From positions 37,240,552 to 37,304,551 of the forward strand of contig OX419756.1 of the NCBI GenBank assembly GCA_948567375.1: a stretch of 64,000 nucleotides of DNA, read 5' to 3'. Made by a program: the position numbers and the translations under genes. Source of the stretch: Lunularia cruciata. Taxonomy: Eukaryota > Streptophyta > Marchantiopsida > Lunulariales > Lunulariaceae. The stretch's first letter is position 1; each line of letters starts with the position of its first letter. A model generated the notes under the pieces. That model saw nothing but the letters and a program-made list of their open reading frames with translations, had not been told where the DNA came from and ran no database searches. Shown here one piece after another: positions 1 to 11,199 of this stretch.

Positions 1-1485
1 ATCTAATCATCTAATGGACTTTTACAGCCTAGATATCATTAAGTACCATGATTTGAGGGACTGAGTGTAGGAATCATTCTACCTCCTTGTAAAGTAGTGC
101 GTTTTGGGAAGGGTAGTAAGCTATGTTATATTCTAGATGACAAAAAGATAGGACCCTTGGGAGATCTGACTCTAATTTAGTTTGCATGTTCCATTCTACT
201 ATTTGTGTGATCCTTTGGGATCTGTCTATCTTGTTCTAGCTTTTGTTCATAATGGTAAAGCAAAGTGTAGATTGTAGAATGGTCATGATGATAGTAAGCA
301 AGAATTTGGTTAGGCCAATTGAATTGTAAGGAAATTCTAGGATGAAGTGATCCATCACCTTCAAGAGTCCTCTAGAATATAGTTATCATGGAAGTGATTA
401 GTAATTTTTTTACATTTTTGTAGTACAGCAATAGGGGTGGGACTACCCTCTTTTGGGAATGAATTCACTCAAGAGGTTAAATACAAAATAATAGATTGTT
501 AGCTTTGTGATACTTTTTCCTGAATTTTTAGCCATATCCAACTTGTATCCTCAGAGGACTGATTGATCCTTACTGCAATATTACAAATTTGAACAACACT
601 GCATTGTTACACCTATGCTAATCATGTTTTTCTTTTTTCTTGAAATGTTTGTACACATTCTTAAGTACATGTAGTAAATTAATATGATCTTTAAGATTTC
701 ACTAATGGTGTTTCTTTTCCAGTCCTTATGATGGCTTTTTACTAAAATCTATTGACATGGCAGTTCCTTTTATTATGTCTTTAAGATAATGCCATTATAC
801 TTGGCTTCCTTTGGTTGATTCTGGATAGAGAATTATCACCATAAATTTATAAACCAACACATACAAAATTTAAAGAACACCATGTACTTTGAAATTGGCT
901 TCCAAAATAGTCTTTGAGTTTAAGCAATGTATAAAGTCTTCTTATTGGTGGATCCTAAACTATATGCATAATCTCCTCTCTTGATAGTTCTCATAGTTAA
1001 ATAGAAATTCTAATGATAGGTTTGAGAAATGGATATTCAATTCTATCATATATTGATTTTTCAAAGCTTCTTTTAGAATAATTTATATTGAGTAGAGGTA
1101 CATATGAGTTTGAAGCTTTGATTGGGTTTAATTATAGGTCTCAAATAAATATAAGCTAGCTTTAACACTGTTGATTTCACTACCAAAATAAATATGCATG
1201 GTTCAACTTTGTTCTATGTGGTTCAATATATAGCTGTATAAAATCACAACTCAAATTTATTGGTCAAATTGTAATTTAACTAACATGGTTATATGTACAA
1301 AAATTCCACATTTGAGGAGAACAAGGTTTTATGTGTAAAGAGAAGTTGATATTATACATAAAATTATATTTCTGATGATGTTTGATAAGATTTTTATGTC
1401 TATTATGCATATTATATAAGGTGCATCTAAATATAAACATAAAATATGTCTAGATTTATCTTATGATTCAGATATTATTTTATAC
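1..1485. other. AT-rich stretch, no feature recognised
   Basis: I find no coding region, RNA gene or recognisable transposon domain here on either strand. The composition is AT-rich and stop codons are frequent in all frames. It lies upstream of the point where homology to the second E0 element begins (about 1640), so it may be older intergenic DNA or an insertion that replaced the 5' end of the first E0 copy. Confidence 0.6.
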
Positions 1486-1625
1486 ATTGTGAAAAAATAT
1501 CTATTAAGTACTTTATATATTAGTTAAATGATTAATAAGTGCTTTAGATATTAGATAAGTGCTTTAGATATTAGTTAAATGATTATTTAGTGCTTTAGGT
1601 ATTAGTTAAATGATTATGAGTTAAA
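1486..1625. repeat. Short AT-rich tandem repeat, unit about 30 bp
   Basis: Roughly four degenerate copies of a unit reading approximately agtgctttagatattagtta followed by aatgatta lie head to tail. One copy is shortened. The array sits directly next to the point where the E0 gag homology starts, so it may mark the breakpoint that removed the element's 5' LTR. Confidence 0.7.
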
Positions 1626-1639
1626 TAATTAATAATTGG

Positions 1640-2210
1640 ATAATTTTGAGCTATAAATGACACACAAGCTGCACAAGATAGATTGGTAGAATAAGAACAG
1701 ATTGGTTTTATAAGAAGCTACATCACTCAATTCTAAAACACCATAATGCAAATTCCATATATATTAGAAGATGAAGCTTTGGATCAATTTGTGAGGGGTT
1801 TAAAGTCACATACCATATTGGAAGTGACCATGTGGGAACCCAAACACTTGGAGCATGCCATGCAATTTTTTTGGTGCTTTGATTACTTGGTTATGATAAC
1901 TTGATCTTGACCTTGACCTTCACAAAACTTGCACACGAACCAGATGTTGTGCTCCTCCACCAATATGGATGGAGGAGCCCAACACCAATGGAGATCAATG
2001 CCATCCAGTGGATACCACTTGGCACTACAAATAGAAAAAGATTATGAAAAATGGTGGTTGCTTTTACTGTCACCAAATTGAGCATCATATTGTTGAATGT
2101 CCATTCAAAAATGGATGACCTTGACAAATTGCCCAAATGGAGTTTGTTGAGGATGATGATCAAAGAAACAAAGAATCTTAGTAGGAGAATTTGAGCCACC
2201 TACTCAGAAC
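1640..2210 (+). pseudogene. E0a gag remnant
   Basis: This stretch matches 43555-44100 of the second E0 copy: a conserved segment around catcactcaattct, the region with 'gaagtgaccatg', and a later part near 2040-2110. In plant chromoviruses this region encodes Gag, the nucleocapsid precursor. A degenerate zinc-knuckle-like segment, in which a Cys-Tyr pattern and a following His-Ile-Val-Glu-Cys can be read, lies near 2060-2105. The frame is broken several times. The assignment rests on position and on the sister copy more than on protein similarity. Confidence 0.6.
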
Positions 2211-2244
2211 TTGATTAGTTTCAATAGAATTGAAGACTTGACCT

Positions 2245-2600
2245 ATGCAAATTTTGCTTCACTTGCAAGGTATGATATCTGATCATGGTTGTAGGATTTT
2301 GGTTGATTTTAGAAGTTCAAAGAAGTGCATGTCCATGCTATTAGCAAAGGAATTGAATATTCCTATCAAGCCAATAATTGGAAGTAGATTGATGATGGCT
2401 GATGGTAGAAAGCGTTTTGCATTCCGTACCTCACATCTTGTTACATTCAAGATTAAGAAGGAGTATTTGTTGTAGTGTTTGGAGTGTATGATGTTTGTAT
2501 TGGCACCCATACACTATGATGTCACTCTAGGTTAGCTTTGGCTTGATTGGACTTGATGAAAAATACATGTACAATATCAATTTGGTAAGAATTATCAATT
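2245..2600 (+). pseudogene. E0a aspartic protease remnant
   Basis: A readable stretch from about 2290 gives ILVDFRSSKKC, the position where retroviral-type proteases have (I/L)-(V/L)-D-S-G-(A/S). Ser-Gly of the active site has changed to Phe-Arg. Downstream, 2500-2560 matches the 'YDIILGLPWL' segment of the sister copy at 44370-44450. The enzyme would have cut the Gag-Pol polyprotein. It is inactive from the loss of active-site residues and from stops. Confidence 0.7.
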
Positions 2601-2879
2601 AGGTTATTTTGCACTATTGAGTAAGACACCTAAGAATTGTCAATCCCAAGATGGGAAGTTTGTCAATAAGGCTACCATAGAGCAAGCTTTAGAGGAAGAT
2701 ATTCCTATTTTTGAGATATGGATCAAGTTGATTGTGCATATAGAATCTGATGAGGATCAAAAGCCTCATCAAGTAATGGTTGATCAAATCATTCAAGAGT
2801 TTACATATGTCTTTTTCAATGATTTGCCAAAAGGATTATCCTCCAATTATGTCATGCCTTCAAGATTGAGTTATTGCCA

Positions 2880-3480
2880 AGAAGTATTCCAATGAGTAGA
2901 CCAATCTATCGGCTCTCACCAAAGGAGTTGGACAAGCTTTGAATAACATAAGAGGATTGTTGGAGAAGGATTTCATATGATATAGTACATCTCCTTACGG
3001 AGCATTAGTACTATTTGTCCCAAAGATGGATGGAAGATTTTGCTTTTGTAATGATTACCATGGCCTCAATAAACAAATAGTGAAGAATGCATATCAATTG
3101 CCTTAGATTGATGACTCACCAGATCAATTGAAAGGAGTACAATACTTCTCCAAGTTGGATCTCCAATGTGGCTATTGGTAGATTCCAAATGATAGAAAGG
3201 ATGTGCAAAAGACAATTGTTGGACAAGGTATGGGCATTTTGAATAAAGAGTTCTACCTTTTGGGCATTAATGCTCCAATAGTCTTTGTGGATCATATGCA
3301 TTGTTTGATGGGCTATTGGATTGGTATGTGTTGGTATTCTTGGATGATATTTGAATCTATAGTAAGATAGAGATAGAGCATGCAAATCATGAGCAATAAG
3401 TCCTAGTATAACTATGTCAATGGAAATTTTATTATCTATGTCAAAGTATGCCTTTTGGTAAAAGAGAGTTACCTTCTTGG
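2880..3480 (+). pseudogene. E0a reverse transcriptase remnant
   Basis: Around 3150-3190 the translation gives YFSKLDLQCGYW followed by a stop where an intact element would continue QI, the RT motif with the first catalytic Asp. Around 3330-3350 a VFLDDI stretch corresponds to the (Y/F)xDD catalytic box. Both are typical of Ty3/gypsy RT, which copies element RNA into cDNA. Stops and a shortened segment between the two motifs show that it is dead. Confidence 0.82.
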
Positions 3481-3599
3481 ATCATAATATCTCATTATGG
3501 GATCAAGATGGAAGAGGAGAAGATCAATGTTATTATTGATTGGCCTACTCCAAAGAATACCATAGAAGTGTGGCCAATTAATGGATTGGCAATTTTTTA

Positions 3600-4140
3600 T
3601 TGATAATTCATCCATTACTATGCTCATGTGATCACACCATTGACCAACCTCTTTGAGAAGACCTCAATTTTTCAGTGGACCACCTAGCACGAAGAAGCAT
3701 TCCAGAAGTTGAAACATATGGTGTCTTCAAGATCCATTCTTCAGCCATATGATCCTCAACTACCTTGTGTGGTGGATTTTGATGTTTTTAACTTTCCCAT
3801 TGGAGTTGTGTTGTAGTAGAAATTTTCTTCATATGTTAAATTTCATTTCCTTTGTGTCTTGCCAACTAAACACCATAGAAAGGAATTACTCTACTCAAGA
3901 TCAAGAACAACTAGTAATGGTATATACCACTAAGATATAGAGGCATTATTTCTTGGGGAAACCAATCTAGTGATCATGCAAACTGATCATAAACCCTTGT
4001 TGCAAATACTACATTTGGAGCACATGGAGAGTTGACATCATCAATAGGAGGAATAACTATAGATGTTTGACCTCAAACTTGAGTACAAACTTGGTATGTT
4101 CCATGTCATCTCCAATGCCCTATCATGATGACCTGATTTG
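3600..4140 (+). pseudogene. E0a RNase H remnant
   Basis: At 3770-3800 the frame reads VVDFDVFNFPIGVVL, the start of a Ty3/gypsy RNase H (D-x-S-x3-G-x-VL). At 3975-4025 QTDHKPLLQILHLEHME carries the conserved Asp-His-Lys-Pro-Leu. Near 4110 SNALS corresponds to the D-A-L-S-R end motif. RNase H degrades the RNA strand during reverse transcription. Multiple stops interrupt it. Confidence 0.8.
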
Positions 4141-4319
4141 AAGTCTCTTCTTCTCATCACATGGCAATTATGATAGTGTCAATTGACTCAAAAATCCAAG
4201 TTGAGTTTAGGACCGCTTTACAACAAGACTCCTCTTTTTAGATGGTAAAAGGTCATCTTGTAACACATGATAAGGATTAAAACACCTTCTCCTTCAAGGA
4301 AGGCCTTCTATTTTGTGAG

Positions 4320-4990
4320 AATCAAATTTGTGTTCTAGCCAAGGATGACTATAACTTGTTTGCCTCAAGAAGCCCATGACTTACAAATTGCTTGTCACAT
4401 GGGTGTGGAAAAGACATTGGGTACCCTATAATGCCAATGGTGGTGGCCCAACATGGCACAAGATGTTTGAGAATTTGGCAGATCTTGTGAGAGCAACCGA
4501 CACAACAAGGCCTACAATTAGAAATTGTGTGGACTCCTTCAACCACTCCCCATCTCATATGCTTGATAGGAATATGTGAGCTTATATCTCATCACATCCT
4601 TGCCCAAGACAAAGCAAGGTCACATAACAACTGTGATGTTTGTTGATAAACTCAATAAGCAAATCTATTTGGCACCAACTTCTGATACTAGTAGATGCTC
4701 CAACATTGGCTCAGATCTACTTCAATAATGTCTTCAAGCATCACGGGATGCCTTTTGTACTCATCTTTGATTGTGATCTTCAATTCATTGGAAAATTTTG
4801 GCAAGCACTCTTCCAACTACTTGGCACCAAACTTGCTTTGTCCATGACCTATCATCCTTAAAATGATGGACAAACCAAACTTGAAAATTGCACCTTGGAA
4901 GGTATGCTTCATGCCTTTGTCAATGTTCACCATACCAATTGGATGAATGTCTTGCAACTAATTAAATAATTCCAAATAAGCAAGCACCAG
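4320..4990 (+). pseudogene. E0a integrase remnant (zinc domain and catalytic core)
   Basis: At 4395-4505 a degenerate zinc-binding segment reads HMGVEKTLGTL and later WWWPNMAQDV, with the Cys pair partly lost. At 4735-4895 the core reads HHGMPFVLIFDCDLQFIGKFW and then GTKLALSMTYHP and NDGQTK. This is the second catalytic Asp region and the glutamate region of the D,D-35-E integrase fold. The usual Glu in DGQTE is Lys here. A stop falls after the YHP motif. Integrase would have joined cDNA to the chromosome. Confidence 0.82.
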
Positions 4991-5189
4991 ATTCTCTCTC
5001 TTCTTCTTTAATTAGAGCTAAGACCCATTTGTTCTAGATTCCCTTCTTACTCCTCCTCCCTCTCATGTTCCTCATACTTCCACCTTCTTGACTATAATAT
5101 ACTACAAGCCAAATATCATCTCCTTGCTCAAAGTTGTCAGAAACAATACATGGACTAACATCATCGTGATCTCACCTTTCAAGTCGGTG

Positions 5190-5640
5190 ATAAGGTCATG
5201 CTTACTCTTAGTGATCTACCCATCCCACTTGATACCCAAGTTTGTAAACTTTGTCCTAATTGGTTATGTGCATTTGATATCACCCAAATCATTTCTCCTA
5301 TTGCTTATCAATTTGCCTTACCTTGTTATATTCAAATCCACCTTATCTTTTATGTTTCCAAGTTGAAATCCTTTGTGTCAAATCCATCTTCCTTTTTCTC
5401 TTATAAATAATCCCCTCCTTCTCCTATCCTTATGATTGATTATGAGGAGTATGAAGTTGATTGCTTCTTACATATTGCCACATTCAACATGATTGCCAAT
5501 AGAATATTAAGTACAAAATCCTTTGGAAAGGGTATCTCTTTCATGATGCCACTTTGTAGCCTCTTTCTCATCTCCATAATGCACAAACAGCCATTCACAT
5601 GTTTGAAGCTTCAATGGACAAAGACAACACTAACTAGTGG
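5190..5640 (+). pseudogene. E0a integrase C-terminus and chromodomain remnant
   Basis: From 5198 the frame gives MLTLSDLPIPLD and later SPIAYQFALPCYIQIH and FYVSKLK, the usual chromovirus tail that ends with a His-x-Val-Phe-His-Val-Ser-x-Leu-Lys box. From 5432 it reads EEYEVD, and in a shifted frame near 5510-5560 ILWKGYLFHDATL, the WKGY...ATWEP signature of a chromodomain. Chromodomains of these elements bind methylated histone H3 and steer integration, so E0 belongs to the chromoviruses. Frameshifts separate the pieces. Confidence 0.78.
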
Positions 5641-5650
5641 TGGAGTAATA

Positions 5651-6166
5651 TGTAACAATATGGAGTTTATAGACAAGTTAATCGAGTCTAACAAAGTAGC
5701 AAATAGGTCAAATTAGCCAAGAATTATAAAAATATTTTAGAAGCATCTAGGAAGTTACTAGGTACCTTACAAGTATCAAGTTATATGCATGCCAAGAGGT
5801 GACTTCTAGGAAGAAGCTTCTTGGGAAGCTTCCTAGTTAGCTTAGTTTGCACACCAAGTAAATTGCTTCTAAAACAAAGCTTCTTGGGACACTTCCATAC
5901 TAGCTTAGCTTGCATGCCAAGTGAAAAACTTCTAAAAGGAAGTTTCTTGAGAAGCTTTCTGTTAGCTTGGCTTGCACTCTAAAAAGGTAGCTTTTGGGAA
6001 GCTTCATGAGAAGCTTCTCAAAAGCCTTGTATGTTCATTATAAATACAAAAACCCAAGTTCATGCTAGGTATTTGGAGTTTCCTTCATTCAAGATTTTCA
6101 ATGTTATCTTTTACTTTGGTCTTTCATTCTATGATTTCTCTCCTTGGTCTTTCACACCATGTGTAC
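5651..6166 (+). repeat. E0a 3' LTR
   Basis: It starts TGTAACAATATGGAG and ends ...GTGTACA. It aligns along its length with 42412-42907, the 5' LTR of the second E0 copy. Internal short repeats built on 'gaagcttcttgagaagctt' palindromes occur in both. A short purine-rich stretch precedes it, as expected for a polypurine tract. Confidence 0.85.
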
Positions 6167-6242
6167 ATATCTAACAAAAATAAGAAATATACTCCAATTT
6201 GAACAATTGGTTTTAGAAAAATAGAGTCATATGAAAGACTTC

Positions 6243-6996
6243 TGAAATATTCCAAGGACAAGAAAACTCTTCAAGAGAGATACAAGAGAAAAAACACAGA
6301 TTTCACACTCAATCCTTTGATGCCCCAAAGGAGCGCCTTCTCTTTATTATATAGCCAAGGAGGATCTCCTCTAAGGAAACTCCAACCTAGTATTAGGTAC
6401 ATGAATAGTTGACTTGTCAGCAAGCTCCACCCTTAGATTACTTCAATTAGACTTGCTTCAATTGATGATATGTTGGTCTTGGTCCCATCTGGTTGGTCAA
6501 ATAGACTTTGACCAGAAGGAATCTTTTAAAGAATCTTCCTATAGGAATCTCAAAATCACATGGGTGAGGTACCGTTGGAAAGCTCTCAGTGAGACAAACC
6601 AAGGGGAGGGAAGGCCAACATTTCTTTTGTTGGGGGTAATTGAACATATTTTTGAGGCCTAATTCATCCATTTGGGCCTCTAAAGTTTTCAAGCCTATTT
6701 TGGCTTCTACCCTATTAGTAGAAGTACTCTTTTGGTGATACCTCTATTTGATCTTTGTTCTCCATCATGTGTAACATCCTTCCAGATGTAACCACCCCAA
6801 GTTTCACCTCTAGATCCTATGCCTAGCTATTGATTGTAAAGTTTCCAAGCATGTTTTGGTTTTTGGCCTATTAGTAGAAGTACTCTTTTGGTGATACCTC
6901 TAGCTTATCTACTTAGTCCATCATGTATAAAATCCTTCCAGATATTACTAAACCAAATTTCATCTTTAGATCATCTATCTAGCTATTTGTATTACA
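6243..6996 (-). repeat. E1 3' LTR
   Basis: TGAAATATTCC...TATTACA on the + strand. It aligns over its whole length with 18021-18783, including a segment describing 'cctctagatc' and the duplicated block near 6700-6900. The left-flank duplication acttc ends at 6242. Confidence 0.92.
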
Positions 6997-7012
6997 AACC
7001 TCTTCCCTTTTA
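6997..7012 (-). other. E1 polypurine tract
   Basis: On the - strand this reads AAAAGGGAAGAGGTT immediately before the 3' LTR, the expected plus-strand primer. It confirms the - strand orientation of E1. Confidence 0.8.
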
Positions 7013-7014
7013 AG

Positions 7015-7240
7015 ATGCAACGTCCTCGTTGTAAAGATGTTGCTCAAAAGATTGCACTAATAGTGGTGCATAGGTCAAGTTGGCTGCTGACTCCCATGTT
7101 GCCTCACACAAGAGGTACCCTTTCCAATGTACCAATTATTCTATACGTGGATGGCAAGTACCCCGGATGCACTTCTAGAGAATGCGTTCAACTTCATACT
7201 CGTCTATATCATCAATCAAGGTTAGACAAGGTCAATTTTC
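7015..7240 (-). pseudogene. E1 chromodomain remnant
   Basis: On the - strand one frame reads DEYEVERILEVHPG (about 7220-7170). A neighbouring frame then reads LVHWKGY at about 7125 and CEATWESAANL at 7105-7070, the chromodomain core with its aromatic residues. A one-base shift separates the halves. The domain would have bound methylated histone tails to target integration. It lies at the extreme 3' end of the polyprotein, next to the polypurine tract, as in other chromoviruses. Confidence 0.82.
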
Positions 7241-8300
7241 CTGGATAGAAGTGAAGTGGGACAGCTAGGGAGCATATCAACATAATAAGGAAACATGAAA
7301 CATTAGGTGGATCTTCATATGTGGTGGTAGCTCAAAGATGATAGGCTATAGTCCCGAAGCAACAAAGGATGGAGAAAGGTCCAATAAAACAAGGTCTGCG
7401 CTTATGAGGACCAACTAACTTGACATTGGCGGTTGACAGCCAGACTTGATCTCCCACATTGAAATCCATGTGTTGGCGGTGCGCATCCGCTTACTGCTTT
7501 GCCAATTTTGGTTGATCTGTAACCTATGTTTGGCGTGCTCCACCCCCTGTTGGGTTCTAGAAACAAAAGTGTTGACAACATCCATCTTGGTAGCCACTAG
7601 ACAGGCCTTCATCAAGCTTGAAGGTGTGAAAGGATGCTCTCCATACATGAGGAAGAATAGTGTGACTTACATGAGGAAGAATAGTGTGACTTGTGTGGAG
7701 GTATTCACTGAATTGTTGTATGCAAATTCCACCAATGGGAGTAAGGTGTCCCAACTCTCTTGCTCATCCAAAGTAAAGCCCTGAAGCATGTCTTCAATAG
7801 TGTGATTCGCCCTCTCTATTTGTCCATCGGTCTATGGATGGTAAGTTATGGATATAGCCAATTTGGTTTTGAAGAACATCCAAAGAGTGTTCTTCAAAAC
7901 AAATTAGTGAATTAAGTGCCTCTATCTGTGATGAGCACTTGAGACAAGCCATGATGGGAAAAGACTGCATCTAAGTACAATTGAGCTAGTTGCAAGGCAG
8001 TCACATCCTTGGTGATAGGACGTACATGAATCATTTTGTTGAGTCGGTCCACAAAGACTATGATAGAATCAAACCCAAAGGTGGTCTTCGGAAACCAGAT
8101 CCATGCTTACGTGTTCATAATGTTGTGCAAGAGTGGGGAGAGGTTGGAGGGAGTCCTGTGGGAGCTTGATTAGAAGCCTTATTTTGTTGACAAAGTAGGT
8201 AGCTTCAAACATATTCCATCACATTGTTGTTCATCTTGGGCCAAAAGTAATGGTGTTTGATTGCATCGAAGGTCTTGTCTATTCCAACGTGACCTACAAT
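7241..8300 (-). pseudogene. E1 integrase remnant
   Basis: On the - strand near 8250-8160 HHYFWPKM and VMEYV then LCQQNKA mark the HHCC zinc domain, with one Cys changed. At 8060-7800 VFVDRLNKMIH, then HHGLSQVLITDRGT, then YHP and TDGQIERANHTIE give the D,D,E core with the final Glu kept. At 7580-7450 HRLQINQNW leads into the C-terminal domain. There are stops between the motifs, for example after DRGT. This is a standard Ty3/gypsy integrase, inactive. Confidence 0.85.
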
Positions 8301-8489
8301 GGCAAAATCATGACATTTTTCTAGGATGGTGGTTCTTAGATCCATATCATATGGGATCCACAACCTACCAATAGGGAAGGTGAGTCCTTGGGTGCTGGTG
8401 ATGCCTTTGGATGATTGAGCACTTACAATTTATGGATCAATTTTTGTAGCAGCAAGAATCATGGGCCAAAATTCAGGGTTCATCTTGAT

Positions 8490-9110
8490 TTTTCTCCACC
8501 AAATTGTTTACCATCGGCATTTGGGTGAATGCATCTACAAGTTGCTTCTTGCCTTCCACATATCTGATTGTCATGTTGAATTGTTGTCTCCATTCTGCCC
8601 ACCAAATCTATCAACAAGATCCTTTTGTGTCTTGAGATACACTGGAGGTTTGTGGTCCGTCTCTACCATAAATGCCTTCTCACCCAAATAGTGCTTCCAA
8701 TGCTTGGTTGCAAGGACAATAGCTAGCTCTTCTCATTTGGTGGCGTGATGATTACATTCTGCCAGTAGCAACTTACAAGAGAAATATGCAATTAGGTGCC
8801 ATCCATCCTACCATTCTTGTTGTAATACTGCTCCTATTGCTACACACAATGCATCTGTAGCCATCTTGATTGGATGTTTTGGGTCATGCCATTTGAAGAT
8901 TGGTGCATGTAGTAATGTGTCTTTCAACTACTAAAGGCCAATTCTTTTGTGGTTCCCCAAATCCACCTCCTCCTCTTACCCAATAGTGTTGTTAGGGGTT
9001 GTGAAATCTTGGAGAAGCCTTGACAAATCAATGATAAAACCCGATCAATCCTAAGAAACTCTTGAGTTGAGTCTGATCTTCTGGAGCACTCCATTTTTTT
9101 AATGAGTTCT
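8490..9110 (-). pseudogene. E1 RNase H remnant
   Basis: On the - strand about 8720-8510 reads WKHYLGEKAFMVETDHKPP, then VYLKTQKDLVDRF, then YVEGKKQLVDAFTQ. These are the Asp-His-Lys-Pro and the D-A-(L/F)-(S/T) end motifs of a Ty3/gypsy RNase H. The N-terminal part (9110-8900) includes a tether to RT that resembles FSKISQPLTTLLGK, with the frame shifted downstream. It is non-functional. Confidence 0.78.
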
Positions 9111-9149
9111 ATTTTATTTTTTAACACTTGGATACCCTCCGCACTTACT

Positions 9150-9990
9150 CAATGCCCTAAGTAGTCTACTTTAGATTTTCCAAACTTGCACTTTGAGATT
9201 TTGGCATACAATTGATTCTATTGCAAAATCTAGAGTACTTCTTGTAGATGTTTCTTGTGCTCTATCAACGTCCTACTATAGACTAAGATGTCATCAAGAA
9301 AAATGACAAAAGATTATCCAAGTATAAAAAAATAATGTCATTCATCAAACTCATGAAAGTGGTTGGAGTGCTGGTGAGGCCAAGCTGCATCACCAAGTGC
9401 TCAAAGTGACCATACCTTGTTTGAAAGGCCATTTTGTGTATGTCTTCTTCCGCAATCTTGATTTGGTTGTATCCGCTCCGCAAATCAAGTTTGGTGAAGT
9501 GCCTTGCCCTATTGAGTTGATCAAACAAGTCATCTATGCGTGGTAATGGATATTTTTTCTTCACCATTTGTTGATTTAGTCTCCGGTAGTCAATGCACAT
9601 GTGCATTGTTCCGTCCTTCACAAAGTCTTCACAAACAATACAAGAGCTCTACATGCTGATATGTTGGGTTGGATAAACCACTTCTGCAACACATCCTTGA
9701 TTTGAGCCTTACACTCCTCCAACTCCTGAGGTGATAGTCAATATGGAGCCTTATAAGGAGGTGTCTTCTTAGGATGTATCTCAATTTTATGATCTACTCT
9801 CCTTTTTGGTGGTAAACCTGTGGGTAATTCATCCACAAAGACATCTTTGAACTCATTGATCACATCTTTAAATTTCTCAAGAATTTGTCCATTGTGTTGG
9901 GCACTTTGGACTTCTCTTATTAAACCCATGAAACATTTATCTATCTTACCAATAGATGTGGTCTTTATGATATATAGAGGCAACTATTTC
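9150..9990 (-). pseudogene. E1 reverse transcriptase remnant
   Basis: The longest readable piece (9621-9283) gives [20 protein letters not shown] and then [15 protein letters not shown], including the first catalytic Asp. It continues to the region where FLDD should follow and then drifts ([14 protein letters not shown]). Upstream, 9983-9738 reads the connector that precedes RT (ELPTGLPPKRRVDHKIE). This is a Ty3/gypsy RT with a shift between the two pieces and damage at the catalytic DD. Confidence 0.88.
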
Positions 9991-10082
9991 TTTTGTGATC
10001 TTCCTTTTATCCCAAAGATCTTCCATTGACTAGTTTTCACTACTTTCTTTCTCCAATCCACCTTGGGGTTGTAGTGTTCCAC

Positions 10083-10388
10083 CTACTGCATACCTAAGAT
10101 TGCATCATAACAAGCTAGTTGTATCACTTGCCATTTGATTGATTCTTGATACCCTCCTATAGATAGTATTTCCTTTTTAGGTAATGACTCAATCCTCTTT
10201 GTCTGACCATCAGGTAACTCTATGTCATCTTTCTCATCCTTCTCTAGTTTTATCTCCAACCTTATTGCAACAAAACAAGACAAGAAATTCTTTGTTGCCC
10301 AAGGGTCTATCAACATTCTCATTGGATTGCCTTCTAGCACTACATTTACAACAATTAATTGTGCATTTATCTTCCTCCTTCTTTGCAC
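10083..10388 (-). pseudogene. E1 aspartic protease remnant
   Basis: On the - strand the 101-residue readable stretch contains MRMLIDPWATKNFL where an active retroviral protease has LIDSGATHNF. The catalytic Asp is kept, but Ser-Gly is Pro-Trp. It ends YDAILGMQ, matching the conserved D-x-I-LG-(M/L) strand near the protease C-terminus. The enzyme would have processed Gag-Pol and is inactive here. Confidence 0.85.
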
Positions 10389-10429
10389 AATTGTCTTCTT
10401 CCTCCCCCCACTTTTAAAAAAACAAAAAT

Positions 10430-11084
10430 CACCAATAAATGGTGATTTTTGTTTTTTTATGTAGTTTTCATAATTTCCTCTTCAATTTGTCTCTCCATGT
10501 GGTTTAGAGGTTGCTTGTATGGAGGCCGAGGGCCTCTAAGATGACAAGCACAACAATTGATGGCTATGTACCTAATTCTACCACAATTGTAACATCCTTG
10601 TTGTTCTGCTTGAGCCCCTTCTCCCCTTTCTTTGACCCGTCTCTATTCTCCTTGGAAAGGTCTTGCTCTATCTTGGAACCAAATGTTACCCAATTCCATA
10701 GGTATTGGTCCACCAAAATGGTGTGTCTTGGTGCAATAATTTTGCATTGGTGTTATTGCTTCACCTCCTCCAAGCGCCCCTACTATTCTTTGGGTGTAGG
10801 CAATGGCTTCAAAATTAGTACAAGGATTTTGCACCATTACCTCTTAGCAAATCTGCTCTTTTAATCCTCTTTTGAAATTGTCAAGAGCTTTGGTTGTACT
10901 CATATTGGTTATTGCAACCTGTAGATCCAACCTGCTTCTACATACTCTTGTATGCTATTCTTTTGCTTTAACTCCTAGAGTTTGATTTGGGCCATTTGCA
11001 TGGAATCCATAGATTGGAAATTCTTGAGCATGTTCTTGATCCTTCTTGCATGGCTATCCAAGTTACCTCTCTTCCCTCTACCAA
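10430..11084 (-). pseudogene. E1 gag, C-terminal part with zinc knuckle
   Basis: On the - strand near 10590-10545 the translation reads CYNCGRIRYIAINC. This is the CX2CX4HX4C nucleocapsid zinc knuckle, with Tyr replacing His. Upstream, 11084-10640 contains Gln- and Arg-rich Gag sequence broken into several frames. The left boundary is the junction with the protease region, and the right boundary is the insertion point of N1. The gene continues beyond N1 at 16974. Confidence 0.72.
11080..11084. other. N1 target-site duplication, left copy (accaa)
   Basis: The bases accaa here and accag at 16974-16978 flank N1 and differ only at the last base, fitting a decayed 5-bp duplication within the E1 gag. 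Confidence 0.75.
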
Positions 11085-11199
11085 TGTTGTACCCACATTT
11101 TTTGTTTTGACAAGTTTTGAAGAAGAAGTGTATTAAGGAAGCCAATTTACAAAGGAACAAATAGACTTATGTGTCTTTAGAGTAAACCCAAAGAAGTTG

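Larger units (their letters stand above)
1640..6166 (+). mobile_element. E0a: decayed Ty3/gypsy chromovirus, 5' end missing
   Basis: The order gag, protease, reverse transcriptase, RNase H, integrase, chromodomain, 3' LTR is readable across all three + frames with many stops and frameshifts. The same family recurs at 42412-47115, and the two align along the body. That copy has a 5' LTR and a Met-type primer-binding site, while this one has only the 3' LTR. The 5' LTR and early gag are missing or replaced before 1640. The element is non-functional. Confidence 0.88.

Noticed and set aside
10222-10464. + strand frames at 10184-10864 as genes
   Set aside because: They are antisense to the E1 protease and gag on the - strand and have no coding features of their own.
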